The notes beneath the pieces are model-generated. The model had not been told where the DNA came from. It did not search any database and saw only the letters and a list, made by a program, of their open reading frames with translations. Below are positions 10,221-19,306 of a stretch of DNA of 64,000 bases, one piece after another. The stretch is taken from positions 1,706,621-1,770,620 of the forward strand of contig CP006977.1 in NCBI GenBank assembly GCA_000508305.1, in the 5' to 3' direction. Positions within the stretch are counted from its first letter, which is position 1. Every line of letters starts with the position of its first letter. This stretch comes from Sulfolobus acidocaldarius SUSAZ. GTDB lineage: Archaea; Thermoproteota; Thermoprotei_A; Sulfolobales; Sulfolobaceae. Both the position numbers and the translations under genes were made by a program.

Positions 10221-11369
10221 TTGAAACCACTTAAAGCGTACACTTTTTTCGCAAACCTAGCTAGCAGTCTCACGAGTCCCTTCATATCATTTTTCGTAGC
10301 CTCAAATGGAATAATAGGAAGTGTACTTGCTATAGCTACTTCAGCAGGAACTACTTTCCCTGGTATAGCCCAGTACTTTCTAATAAATCTCTCCATTAAG
10401 GCTAAGAAATTATTGTTTTGGGGCACCTTAGCTGAGGGGATAATCTGGCTATTAATAGGCTTGCTAGCACTAACAAATATTTTCTTCGTTGTTCTATATG
10501 TGGTAATAACCTTAATTATGGGAGTTACCAATTTTGGATGGCTTTTAATTCTTGATAAGATTAGCGGAACGAGTAAGGGTTTAGTCTTATCCCAATATAA
10601 TCTATATGTATATTTAGCAGGTCTCTTAGCTACACTATTCACAGGTTTTGTAGCTAGTAGTGATATAGACGTATTGAGATTCTTCTTTATAGCCTCAGGT
10701 CTACTGTATATTTATGGTGCTTACGTGAATTCAAAAATTGACGTAGATGTCGAATTTAAGAGTAAGAGTGCATCCCCTGTGAAGGTTTTTAAAAACAGTA
10801 GATTAAGGAATTTTCTTCTGGCAAACTCCCTTTTTACGTTCACGTGGGCTATGGCATGGCCATTATTTCCATTAGCTCAAGTTTATAAGTTTCACCTAGA
10901 CAGTTTTGAAATAGCCATTATTAATGTTATAGGTAACCTGTCCACAGTAATTTTGCAAAGGATTGTGGGTAGATTAATAGATAAGCACAGAGTTGCAACC
11001 ATGTTTTTCAGCAGATTTGCCCTAGCTACATTCCCCTTAGCCTATGCCTTTTCTACAACTCCTTATGAGATCTATGCATCAAGCTTAGTCTCAGGGTTCA
11101 CTAATTCCGCATCCGTATCGTTTACTGCATATATCTTAGATGTTTCAGACTATCAGCATAAAAGGACAATAATAGCGTTATACAACATGCTATCAGGATT
11201 AGCTGCACTAGGAGGATCCCTATTGACTAGCTTTATCTTTGGATTACTACTAAACTATTTCTCAAATATGGTTACTACAATAGATATAATGTTAGGCTCA
11301 ATAGGTGGATTAAGGATAATTACCTCTCTCCTCTTTCTGCGAGTAGAGGAGAAAATAGATAAGTTGTAG
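10221..11369 (+). CDS. MFS transporter
   Basis: A 382-residue polytopic membrane protein with about 11-12 hydrophobic segments. MFS motifs are weaker than in the other transporters here; VGRLIDKHRVATMFFSRFAL in the second half matches the loop motif. An in-frame TGA at 10212 and the absence of an upstream ATG make the TTG at 10221 the only usable start near TM1 (MKPLKAYTFFANLASSL). It stands alone between the molybdenum hydroxylase and coiled-coil genes. The substrate is unknown. Confidence 0.72.
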   Translation: MKPLKAYTFFANLASSLTSPFISFFVASNGIIGSVLAIATSAGTTFPGIAQYFLINLSIKAKKLLFWGTLAEGIIWLLIGLLALTNIFFVVLYVVITLIMGVTNFGWLLILDKISGTSKGLVLSQYNLYVYLAGLLATLFTGFVASSDIDVLRFFFIASGLLYIYGAYVNSKIDVDVEFKSKSASPVKVFKNSRLRNFLLANSLFTFTWAMAWPLFPLAQVYKFHLDSFEIAIINVIGNLSTVILQRIVGRLIDKHRVATMFFSRFALATFPLAYAFSTTPYEIYASSLVSGFTNSASVSFTAYILDVSDYQHKRTIIALYNMLSGLAALGGSLLTSFIFGLLLNYFSNMVTTIDIMLGSIGGLRIITSLLFLRVEEKIDKL

Positions 11370-11482
11370 CTCTCTTATTTTACAAAACTAGAATGTTAAT
11401 ATTAAATTTTTCACCTTAACACAGGAAAATGTTGTAGTCTCTCAAAAATTATATATAATCTTGAAATGAGTAAAATAATATA

Positions 11483-12457
11483 ATGGTAGTTGACGAGAAA
11501 AGGGTAAGAGAGATAGTTAGAGAGGAGTTAGAAACTTTCCTTGTTAAGTCATTAGCTGAAGGCCTAAAAGAGCTACACTCAATTACCCAAGATTTCAGAG
11601 AACAACAGAAGGATTATGATAGAAAGTTTGAAGAAATTGGAAAGGAGTTGGCAGGCTTAAGGGAAATAACACAGAACTTGGTGAAGAGTTCAGAGGAGAA
11701 CACAAAGGCTATAGCAGAACTAAGGAAAATGACAGAAGAGAACACCAAAGCCATTATTGAACTTAGGAAGCAAACAGAGGAGAACACAAAGGCTATAGCA
11801 GAACTAAGGAAAATGACAGAAGAGAACACCAAAGCCATTATTGAACTTAGGAAGCAAACAGAGGAGAACACAAAGGCTATAGCAGAACTAAGGAAAATGA
11901 CAGAAGAGAACACCAAAGCCATTATTGAACTTAGGAAGCAAACAGAGGAGAACACAAAGGCTATAGCAGAACTAAGGAAAATGACAGAAGAGAACACCAA
12001 AGCCATTTTACGTCTAACCAAAATCGTCGATAAGTTGGTAAAGACTGTTTCAGCGCTGAACGAGAGAGTAAGCGGACTGGAAAATACATTTGGTCTAATG
12101 ACAGAGGAAATAATCAGGAGGGATTTCCCTACATGGCTTAAAAATCAAGGCGTAGATGTCAGTAAAGTAAGCGGAAAAACTGTAAAATTCGGAAAAAAGA
12201 ATTTAGAGTTTGATGTATTCTTAGAGCACGGCAACAAACTTTATCTGGGAGAAGTGAAAGCAACGTTAAGGGAAAGAGACGTAAAGAGATTCTATACTAA
12301 GATTGAAATGGTTAAGAAGGTATTCAGAGACAAGGAAATTATCCCGATAATTATATTTAGACTTAGAGCGAAAGGAGAGATTCCAATAAGATTAGCTAAA
12401 AATTATGGAATCAAGGTACTCAAGTACCTAAAAGGAGGAGAGTTCGATGAACGCTAA
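11483..12457 (+). CDS. Coiled-coil repeat protein with PD-(D/E)XK-like C-terminus
   Basis: A 324-residue protein in three parts: an N-terminal coiled coil (about residues 1-70), a tandem repeat of 28 residues built from two 14-residue halves (TEENTKAIAELRKM and TEENTKAIIELRKQ, residues ~71-175), and a C-terminal alpha/beta domain with LEFDVFLEHGNKLYLGEVKA, which has the spaced Asp and ExK of PD-(D/E)XK nuclease-like folds. The arrangement resembles the DUF3782-type proteins common in Sulfolobales. The repeats would make a long heptad-based stalk. A shorter relative lies at 32429-33133. The biochemical role is unknown; DNA binding or cleavage is a guess from the fold. Confidence 0.75.
   Translation: MVVDEKRVREIVREELETFLVKSLAEGLKELHSITQDFREQQKDYDRKFEEIGKELAGLREITQNLVKSSEENTKAIAELRKMTEENTKAIIELRKQTEENTKAIAELRKMTEENTKAIIELRKQTEENTKAIAELRKMTEENTKAIIELRKQTEENTKAIAELRKMTEENTKAILRLTKIVDKLVKTVSALNERVSGLENTFGLMTEEIIRRDFPTWLKNQGVDVSKVSGKTVKFGKKNLEFDVFLEHGNKLYLGEVKATLRERDVKRFYTKIEMVKKVFRDKEIIPIIIFRLRAKGEIPIRLAKNYGIKVLKYLKGGEFDER
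11693..12007 (+). repeat. 84-bp in-frame tandem repeat, ~3.75 copies
   Basis: Copies begin at 11693, 11777, 11861 and 11945, the last truncated near 12007. They appear identical at nucleotide level where they overlap, including third codon positions. Each 84-bp unit encodes 28 residues (two 14-residue coiled-coil modules), so copy changes keep the frame. Confidence 0.9.
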
Positions 12458-12715
12458 GACGAAGGTAATAACTAAAAACTTATCTACTTTTATCACTTAT
12501 TTCGAAAATTTTCAACAAAATTTTTGAGCTACATTAGTTAATGTTATTAATTTGACAACGAAAGCAGAAAAATTTTCCCCTTACAATAACCTGAGTTCAA
12601 GATAGTTTTCGTATTACCATGAAAAGATATAGAAATCGGATAATGTCTCAGGAATTTCTTAAACTGTACCCGCTTCCATAGGTAGACTTTTAAAATATCA
12701 AAAATACAAGTTAAG

Positions 12716-13480
12716 TTATCTTTTTTCTCCTAAATTAACTTTCCCTAGGGCAAAACTTGTCATAACCTCTGTTATCTCCTCCACATTAGTCTCCTCTTTC
12801 TTCTTATGAAATATTATTTTTCCTCTATCAAGTACATAAATCCTATCAGCAACATCATATCCCTGAATTATATTGTGGGTAATTATCAAGACACCGAGAC
12901 CCTTCTTTTTTAGGTTTCGTGCTAACTCTAGTACTTTCCTAGCCTCTACGACGCTTAATGCTGCAGTGGGCTCGTCCATCAAAATCATTTTAGCAGAGAA
13001 ATAAACCGCCCTAGCAACTGCTACTGCCTGCCTTTGTCCGCCTGATAAATTTTCCACTTTCATATTTATATCAGGTATTCTTATTTGTAGAGAATCCAGT
13101 AATTTTTTAGACTCCTCCATCATTTTTTTCTTATTTAGGAAGATCTTGTTTGTTACCTCCCTGGCTAAGAATATGTTATAATAAATTGGTAAATCGGGTA
13201 TCAGGGCTAAATCCTGATATATGGTCTCTATACCTAAACTTCTCGCATCATTCGGAGAGTTAAATATGACCTTCTTTCCCTCAAATATTAGGTCTCCACG
13301 GTCAGGTTTGTGATAACCTGAAATTATCTTAATTAGCGTTGATTTTCCCGCTCCGTTATCGCCAAGCAAAGCAACCACTTCACCCTTATTGATCTCCATT
13401 GATACACCGTCTAAAGCTTTAACAGCACCAAAACTCTTATGAACATCCCTTATCTCTAGTAGGTCACTCATTTTCCTCAA
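12716..13480 (-). CDS. xylG: CUT2 sugar ABC transporter ATP-binding protein
   Basis: A 254-residue nucleotide-binding domain: Walker A LGDNGAGKSTLIKII, signature LSGGQRQAVAVARAV, Walker B MILMDEPTAALSV, and an H-loop ITHN. Bacterial CUT2 ATPases such as RbsA and XylG are tandem duplications of about 500 residues; this one has a single domain, so two copies presumably assemble per transporter. The start is a TTG (MRKMSDLLEI) overlapping the permease gene by 17 bp; the ATG at 13471 is an alternative. It is last in the xylF-xylH-xylG operon. From memory, the S. acidocaldarius CUT2 transporter (Saci_2122-2120) imports D-xylose and L-arabinose for the Weimberg pathway. Confidence 0.88.
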   Translation of the reverse strand: MRKMSDLLEIRDVHKSFGAVKALDGVSMEINKGEVVALLGDNGAGKSTLIKIISGYHKPDRGDLIFEGKKVIFNSPNDARSLGIETIYQDLALIPDLPIYYNIFLAREVTNKIFLNKKKMMEESKKLLDSLQIRIPDINMKVENLSGGQRQAVAVARAVYFSAKMILMDEPTAALSVVEARKVLELARNLKKKGLGVLIITHNIIQGYDVADRIYVLDRGKIIFHKKKEETNVEEITEVMTSFALGKVNLGEKR

Positions 13481-14534
13481 CTCTCCTATATATTTTTTGT
13501 ATTTTAAATTTTAATATTTTTGTTATTCTATCTTTGCTTTCAGGGGATGAAGACGTAGCAGTAGTAATTGACTTCAGCTTATATGATGCCCTCCTCGCGT
13601 AATACGAAAGTACCATCACAACCACTATAGCCCCTCCCAAGATCGCGTCAAACTCATAGGCATTTATGCCAAGTATGTTAAATCCGTTCAGAAGCTCAGA
13701 TATAAATACTGAACCTAAAAAGGCACCGACCAGACTACCCTTTCCTCCCACTAACGATGTCCCACCTATCACTGCAGCAGCTATACCCTCTAATACCACG
13801 TCTGCGGTGAAGTTTGTTGCACCAATGGTCAGGACTCTAGATCCCTGAATTATACCTACTAAGGCTCCAATGTTTGCCATTATTATGAAATTTATAATTT
13901 TCACCCTATCTACAGGTACACCTACCTCTGAGGCTCCGGTAGGATTACTCCCTGCCGCTATTGTCCAAACTCCTATCTTAGTATAATGTAATAGTAGTAT
14001 TAGAAAGACCAATGCCCCTAATGACCATATAAAGGGTACAGGGAGAATTGAGACAGTCCCTCCAAGGAATCTGAAATATGGAAATGACTCAGGATATCCA
14101 CCTGAGTAAATTAATGCTATACCATTGAAAAGGAAAAGTGTGCCCACAGTCGTTATTAATGAGTTCACTTTAGCCTTAGTTGTAATCAAACCATTCATAA
14201 GACCTATTAATGACGCTAGACCTAAACTCAACAGTATTGAGACCACTATGGCAGGTGTCGGTGAAATTGCCTGATATATGGAGTTATATATGGTCAAGGT
14301 TATTAATGGTACGAAATTTGCCAGTGCGGGAGGTGATAAGTCGATCTCTCCGCACAACATAAGCATAGCTTCCCCTATAGCAATAATCCCAATTTCTGCC
14401 AGATACTGAAATATTGTGGTTATGTTATTTGAGCTAAAATAGGCAGAGTTCTCGAAGTAGAAAAACAGCGCAATAATTATATTTACTAAAAAAAGCTGAA
14501 ATTCAAATCTTCTAACTACATTTAATATATTCAT
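13464..14534 (-). CDS. xylH: CUT2 sugar ABC transporter permease
   Basis: A 356-residue permease of the RbsC/XylH family with about 8-10 TM segments. Family landmarks include EIGIIAIGEAMLMLCGEIDLS near residues 45-70, and GIAAAVIGGTSLVGGKGSLVGAFLGS near residues 260-285, the typical RbsC signature. It forms the membrane channel for pentose uptake with the binding protein just upstream (gap 6 bp) and the ATPase downstream (17-bp overlap). The three genes form one operon driven from the ARA-box promoter at 15770-15820. Confidence 0.9.
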   Translation of the reverse strand: MNILNVVRRFEFQLFLVNIIIALFFYFENSAYFSSNNITTIFQYLAEIGIIAIGEAMLMLCGEIDLSPPALANFVPLITLTIYNSIYQAISPTPAIVVSILLSLGLASLIGLMNGLITTKAKVNSLITTVGTLFLFNGIALIYSGGYPESFPYFRFLGGTVSILPVPFIWSLGALVFLILLLHYTKIGVWTIAAGSNPTGASEVGVPVDRVKIINFIIMANIGALVGIIQGSRVLTIGATNFTADVVLEGIAAAVIGGTSLVGGKGSLVGAFLGSVFISELLNGFNILGINAYEFDAILGGAIVVVMVLSYYARRASYKLKSITTATSSSPESKDRITKILKFKIQKIYRRVEENE

Positions 14535-14540
14535 TGCAGG

Positions 14541-15767
14541 TTACCCACTTGAAGATGATGAACTACTTGAAGATGAGGATGATGTAGTTGATGTAGGTTT
14601 ATAAGCTGTCGACGAACCCTCATATCTTGACGCCAGTAAATAAGGCTGTATATTGCTCGTGGTTATGAACTTGGAGCCGGTGTCAATATTTAATGGATAT
14701 ACTAAAGTGTCAGATATTAAGTAAAGATATATTGCCAAAGTTGGGAGGAAACCTTGTAGGTATGGCTGCTGATCTATTGTGAAGTCCAGGTAACCATCAA
14801 CTATGTTTTGAATAGTTGCAGGTAATAGATCATATCCACCCGCAGCTATTGTACCACCATTTGATGCAGTCTTTATCCCATGTTCTCTCAGCACATTACC
14901 TACACCCTGAGTACTTCCCGCATCTACTGCAAACATTCCCTTTACATCAGGATGACTGTTAAAGTAACTCTCAATAGCAGTCTGTTCATCACTTACTAAA
15001 GCGCCAGTTGCTACAACATCAATAGTGTAGTGTCCCTGAATGACACTTTGAATTCCGTCTATTCTTGGTTGTATATTAGCTGTACCAGGTGTTGCTATAA
15101 ATAACGCAACTCTGGAACCTGAAGGAACTAAATTAAGTATTCTCTGCCCAAACAACTGACCTGAGGCATATAGTGACTGCCCAATATAGCCTAGATAGGG
15201 TGGATTATGGTATTGAGAGTAGTTTGGATCGTCTGTAGGGATATAAGCGTTATAAGCAAACACAGGAATACCAGCATTTAATGCATCTTGGGTAGGCTTA
15301 TCAAAAGCATTAGGTGATATAACAGAAACTGCTATACCATTTGCACCTTGAGATATAGCAGCCTCCATATCATTTACCATTGTAGTAGTATCTGAGGTTT
15401 CTGAACCAGTCCATTGAGAGTTGCAATCTAGTAATAAACAAGCATCTTGAATCCCGTATTGTGTTGGAACGAAGAAGGGATTTGTAGTCACATGATTGAT
15501 AAAGACAATTTTCCATGTTGGATGCTCTGGGACTTGTCCATACATAAACCCTGACTGTGGAGGAGCAATGCCTGAGGATGAAGAGCCCTTGGGTGCAGTT
15601 ACGTATCCTGACCCAAATCCTGCACCAAATGCTGCTAGAACTCCAGCAATAATACCGCCCTTTGCTAATGTAGACAGTGCTCTCCTTCTGGATAAGTCTG
15701 TTTTAGACACCTGATTAATTATAGCTTTTGCAATCTCCTCTTTAATTTCATCTTTGGATTTTGCCAT
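14541..15767 (-). CDS. xylF: CUT2 pentose-binding protein
   Basis: A 408-residue periplasmic-binding-protein type 1 (ribose/xylose-binding) protein. The N-terminus has a Tat-like motif SRRRAL (residues 26-31) followed by a hydrophobic stretch to about residue 55 and an SSSS linker, so it is exported or membrane-anchored outside the cell. WKIVFINHVTTNPFFVPTQ opens the sugar-binding fold, and GYDLLPATIQNIVDG lies in the second lobe. The C-terminus is a run of about 13 serines, an unusual place for the Ser/Thr linker of Sulfolobus binding proteins. It is the first gene of the xylFHG operon; its promoter is the arabinose/xylose-inducible one I recall for Saci_2122. Confidence 0.9.
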   Translation of the reverse strand: MAKSKDEIKEEIAKAIINQVSKTDLSRRRALSTLAKGGIIAGVLAAFGAGFGSGYVTAPKGSSSSGIAPPQSGFMYGQVPEHPTWKIVFINHVTTNPFFVPTQYGIQDACLLLDCNSQWTGSETSDTTTMVNDMEAAISQGANGIAVSVISPNAFDKPTQDALNAGIPVFAYNAYIPTDDPNYSQYHNPPYLGYIGQSLYASGQLFGQRILNLVPSGSRVALFIATPGTANIQPRIDGIQSVIQGHYTIDVVATGALVSDEQTAIESYFNSHPDVKGMFAVDAGSTQGVGNVLREHGIKTASNGGTIAAGGYDLLPATIQNIVDGYLDFTIDQQPYLQGFLPTLAIYLYLISDTLVYPLNIDTGSKFITTSNIQPYLLASRYEGSSTAYKPTSTTSSSSSSSSSSSSG

Positions 15768-16178
15768 GTTATGATAAGTAGGACGCCTATCAATTATTAG
15801 TATTTATATTAACATGTTAAACGTTATAAACGCAGAGTAATAATTATAAATATAAAATTGCAATTAGTATTTATATTTTCTTTAATCGTTTCTTACACCT
15901 AAAACATATGAGTAGTTGACATGGAGACGTTTGATATGGTTTCTTAACTTATTGCAGAATGTTAGAGAGGTCCGTTTTATTCAAAAATTTTCCTAATCTT
16001 TGATTTTTTCATAAATGGTTTTCTCAGCGATATCATAATAAATAGTTTGACCTCAGAAACCTCGCATTTTCGTTGCCTCTCACTAAAATAGGTCTAACTC
16101 ATTCACTTCATCATTAATATATAGGGTTTCAACTTGTTTATAAAAAGTCTTTTTAAATAGAAATCTTCCAATCTTTAT
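15768..16178. other. Divergent intergenic region (411 bp)
   Basis: It contains the ARA-box promoter on the xylF side. On the other side, TTTTTAAAT near 16149-16157 lies 26 nt before the ABC exporter ATG and is the likely TATA box of a leaderless transcript. I see no ORF or RNA gene in the middle. Confidence 0.45.
15796..15818 (-). promoter_or_regulatory. ARA box and TATA box of the pentose transporter operon
   Basis: The perfect palindrome AACATGTT at 15811-15818 matches the ARA box of Sulfolobus pentose-inducible promoters. On the minus strand it is followed directly by the TATA-like ATATAAATA (about 15799-15807), and the xylF ATG at 15767 lies about 35 nt further on, giving a short 5' leader. 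I saw no second AACATGTT in the window. Confidence 0.85.
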
Positions 16179-18764
16179 ATGAAAAGAGAGTTAACAGCAA
16201 CTAATTTTCATGCCATGGTCAACACTGATTTAGGAAGAGACCTTAAATTAGAACAGGAAACTGTCGAGATAACAGGGAATAAGGCTAAAGTCTATGACTC
16301 GAAACACAATGAGGTCCTGAATCTGAACGGGGTAGTTAGACTTAATGTGGAGAGCGGAATAACCATAAGTAAACTTATAGGTACAATGACAGATGGTAAG
16401 GTTGTTGAATTAGCTTACTTTACAAAGAGAAAAGAGGAAGTCTTCAAAAAATTGGCAGAGGCATTTAACTCTGGAGAGCAGATAGAGATTAAAGACGAGG
16501 TAGATGATAAGAGCCACAAGCCCGGGGTAAATACACTCAGGTGGTTATTTTCCATATCATCTAGATATAGAAAGACCATGATATTAGGTGCAATACTATC
16601 ACTTATCTCAACGGGATTAAACCTCGTACCCCCTTACTTGCTTAAGATACTGATTGACAACGTATTGATATCCAACGATCACTCTACACAACTATTCCAA
16701 TTGATAGTACTACTCCTTTTCACCTCATACGCTAGCCTAGCCTTAGTATCCTCTTTACAAACTAGAATATTAAACAATTTAGGTTCTAGAATTATAAATG
16801 ATTTGAGGGAAATATTGTATAATCATGTCATTAAGCATGACTACTCATTTATAGAGAGAATCTCGCCCAGCAGAATATTATCCAGGCTCACCACAGATGC
16901 TGGCAATACAAACTGGTTACTAGTCTGGGGATTACCTACGCTAGTAACTAACTTCTTCACTCTACTAGGGATAGGAGTGATACTCTTTACACTCAACCCA
17001 TTACTAGCCACATTTATCCTTATACCCATACCACTTATCCTATTCATGGTGGTAAGATATAGGAAGAGATCACATAGGTTATACCATAGAAACTGGAGGA
17101 GAAGCGCTGATATAACATCAAGGATAAATGACACAATACCCAACTTCTTAGTGGTCAGGTCTTTCTCGAAAGAGGAATATGAGAGTAAAAGGCTCAGAAA
17201 CATGTTAGATAAACTTTATGAGTCCAGTGTAACAATAAACAGGTTAAATTCTCTATATTGGCCTATAATAGGTCTAGTGGTTAACCTTTCCACAGTTATA
17301 ATATGGTGGGTAGGTGGTCATGAAGTCATTTCAGGAGTAATTGAACTAGGTGTCATAACAGCCTTCATTGCCTACCTATCACAGTTTTATAGCCCTATAA
17401 ATAATCTCAGTAACGTCTTACCCTTTATTCAGCAGTCTCTCACATCGGCAGAGAGGATAAGAGAAGTGCTAGAGGTAAAACCACAAATTACGAATTCTGA
17501 AGCCCCCAAAAGACCAGTTATGCCCTCAGAGATAGTGTTTGAGAACGTTTTCTTTGGTTATGATCCCCACTTCCCAGTTGTAAAGAACCTAAACATAAAC
17601 ATTAGACCAGGAGAAAAGGTTGCAATTGTGGGGAAAAGCGGGTCAGGTAAGAGCACCATTGCAAAATTGTTATTGCGGTTCTATGATGTTAATAAGGGAA
17701 AAATAACCATAGGCGGTGTTGACTTAAAGGAAATTGATATAGATTACTTGAGGAGGAAAGTTGCATACGTCCCTCAGGACGTTGTCCTGTTTGACACTAC
17801 TGTTGGTTATAACGTTGCATATGGTTCAGATAACGTGAACGAAACAGATATAGTAAGGGCTTGTAAAACAGCTAAAATACATGATGAGATAGTGAGATTG
17901 CCTTTCGCGTATGACACTATTCTAGGTGAGAGGGGGACATATCTCTCAGGAGGGCAAAGGCAAAGGCTAAGCATAGCCAGGGCGATTATAAAGAACCCGG
18001 ATGTTTTAATTTTTGATGAGGCAACGTCTAATTTAGACGTAGTTAGTGAAAGGGAAGTTTACGAGGCAATGATGGAGGTCTCAAGAAATAAGACTGTAAT
18101 ACTCATAACCCACAATATACATGAGGTAATGAACGCTGATAAGGTAATAGTCTTAGAAAATGGTGAGGTAATAGAGAGGGGAAAACCTAGAGAGCTATTA
18201 CGTAGCGAAACATACTTCCATAAGATTTTCAAAGACCAAATAAACGAGGAGAACGTGTTCTCCAAGAACGGTAATGGGAAAGAGATACATGACATAAGGA
18301 TACTAGATCCCCGGTCAACTATGATAACTCCTGCAGAGAGGAGGAGCAGGGTTACTGTTAAAGCTGAAAATGAGATATATAGGGACCTCATTCCTAAGGC
18401 ACTATTTCCCATAACGAACCCTAAGTTCATAGGATTTTATAGTGATGACGGTAAGGAGATATTTCTGCTTGAGGACTACAGTGAACTAGATAACGAATCG
18501 TTGAAGGTATTAGAAAATGCTCTGTTATACAATAACCTCGTATTTAAGGTTGTTAAGATAAATAATATCAACATAAAGGGAGATCAGTTAGAATGGGATC
18601 TTGTAACAGATAAAGGAGTTTCTAAGACATTTACTTTGGGGAGGAGGAATGTAGTTGTTTTCGAGAAAAAGGTTGTGCTAATAGACCGTAATGATAACCT
18701 ATATGAAATAAATATGGAAAGTATTGATAGGAGAAGCTTAAGATTATTACTGGAGACCATCTGA
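16179..18764 (+). CDS. ABC exporter half-transporter with C-terminal DUF1854-type domain
   Basis: An 861-residue fusion. Residues 1-115 are a soluble beta-rich region. Residues ~120-430 are an exporter-type transmembrane domain with about six helices (RKTMILGAILSLISTGL onward). Residues ~455-690 are the ATPase, with Walker A GKSGSGKST (about 484-493), LSGGQRQRLSIARA and VLIFDEATSNLD. Residues ~710-861 match what I know as DUF1854 (FPITNPKFIGFY, then LYEINMESIDRRSLRLLLE). In bacteria such fusions occur beside cyanophycin genes; here there is no such context. It probably works as a homodimer exporting an unknown substrate. The promoter is leaderless-type. Confidence 0.82.
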   Translation: MKRELTATNFHAMVNTDLGRDLKLEQETVEITGNKAKVYDSKHNEVLNLNGVVRLNVESGITISKLIGTMTDGKVVELAYFTKRKEEVFKKLAEAFNSGEQIEIKDEVDDKSHKPGVNTLRWLFSISSRYRKTMILGAILSLISTGLNLVPPYLLKILIDNVLISNDHSTQLFQLIVLLLFTSYASLALVSSLQTRILNNLGSRIINDLREILYNHVIKHDYSFIERISPSRILSRLTTDAGNTNWLLVWGLPTLVTNFFTLLGIGVILFTLNPLLATFILIPIPLILFMVVRYRKRSHRLYHRNWRRSADITSRINDTIPNFLVVRSFSKEEYESKRLRNMLDKLYESSVTINRLNSLYWPIIGLVVNLSTVIIWWVGGHEVISGVIELGVITAFIAYLSQFYSPINNLSNVLPFIQQSLTSAERIREVLEVKPQITNSEAPKRPVMPSEIVFENVFFGYDPHFPVVKNLNINIRPGEKVAIVGKSGSGKSTIAKLLLRFYDVNKGKITIGGVDLKEIDIDYLRRKVAYVPQDVVLFDTTVGYNVAYGSDNVNETDIVRACKTAKIHDEIVRLPFAYDTILGERGTYLSGGQRQRLSIARAIIKNPDVLIFDEATSNLDVVSEREVYEAMMEVSRNKTVILITHNIHEVMNADKVIVLENGEVIERGKPRELLRSETYFHKIFKDQINEENVFSKNGNGKEIHDIRILDPRSTMITPAERRSRVTVKAENEIYRDLIPKALFPITNPKFIGFYSDDGKEIFLLEDYSELDNESLKVLENALLYNNLVFKVVKINNINIKGDQLEWDLVTDKGVSKTFTLGRRNVVVFEKKVVLIDRNDNLYEINMESIDRRSLRLLLETI

Positions 18765-19306
18765 ACTATGATTTGCAGATGCCTTTTTATGGTCTTAGAA
18801 CTTCAGCAGTGACGTTGATTTTCAGTATTTCTTAGTTCGCCCATCTCCTCAGATTCAAATACGTACTCTCCTTTAATCACCGTGTTATTTCTATATGATC
18901 TTTAAGATAGGGGAGAGAACAAAGATAGGAAAAACGAAACTGCGTTCAACGACGGTACTAAAAAAGAGGAGTAACTTAAGTTAAAAAAGGTTTACCTTGA
19001 TGTCGGTGTTGGCGTTACAGTTATCTTCTCTCTCTTTGTTCTCCTCTGCTTTATCATAGTTTTCTCGTATTTTTCGTAGCACATACTAGCTAACATCATT
19101 TTATTAAAATATAAGCTTTCTTTAATAAAAAATAAAGTCATACTAATACATTTGAAGAATTACTTATACCAAGAAAATAGTAAGAACCAAAACCTAAAGA
19201 TCTTAAATTTACCTTTATATTTAATAATTTATTATTTCTATATTAATGCATTATAATCAAACCAATAAAAATTTTTATATAAACAAATTATATTAGTAAA
19301 AAATAG
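18765..19306. other. Intergenic region (542 bp)
   Basis: It holds one credible small ORF on the minus strand (18992-19099, listed separately) and the promoter of the amidohydrolase operon: TTTTTATATAAAC near 19271-19282, about 26-30 nt before the GTG at 19307. The rest is AT-rich with no structure I can support. Confidence 0.4.
18992..19099 (-). CDS. Possible basic mini-protein
   Basis: A 35-codon ORF opening with two ATGs and ending in TAA. The product is strongly basic in the middle (MIKQRRTKREK) with a Thr/Pro tail (TVTPTPTSR). CTTATATTTT on the minus strand, about 15 nt before the first ATG, would serve best as TATA box for a leaderless start at the third ATG (residue 6). No homologue is known to me. 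It is too short to be sure; it could be a DNA- or RNA-binding peptide or chance. Confidence 0.3.
   Translation of the reverse strand: MMLASMCYEKYEKTMIKQRRTKREKITVTPTPTSR

Noticed and set aside
11693-12007. Tandem repeats as a possible CRISPR array
   Set aside because: The 84-bp units abut without unique spacers, keep the reading frame and lie inside a gene.
11614-12021. Minus-strand ORF of 135 codons across the repeat region
   Set aside because: It is the antisense shadow of the coiled-coil repeats; its sequence is a monotonous Ser/Phe/Val repeat and the plus strand encodes a coherent protein.
12447-12527. 26-codon ORF overlapping the end of the coiled-coil gene
   Set aside because: Too short, with no promoter or ribosome-binding site and no recognisable sequence.
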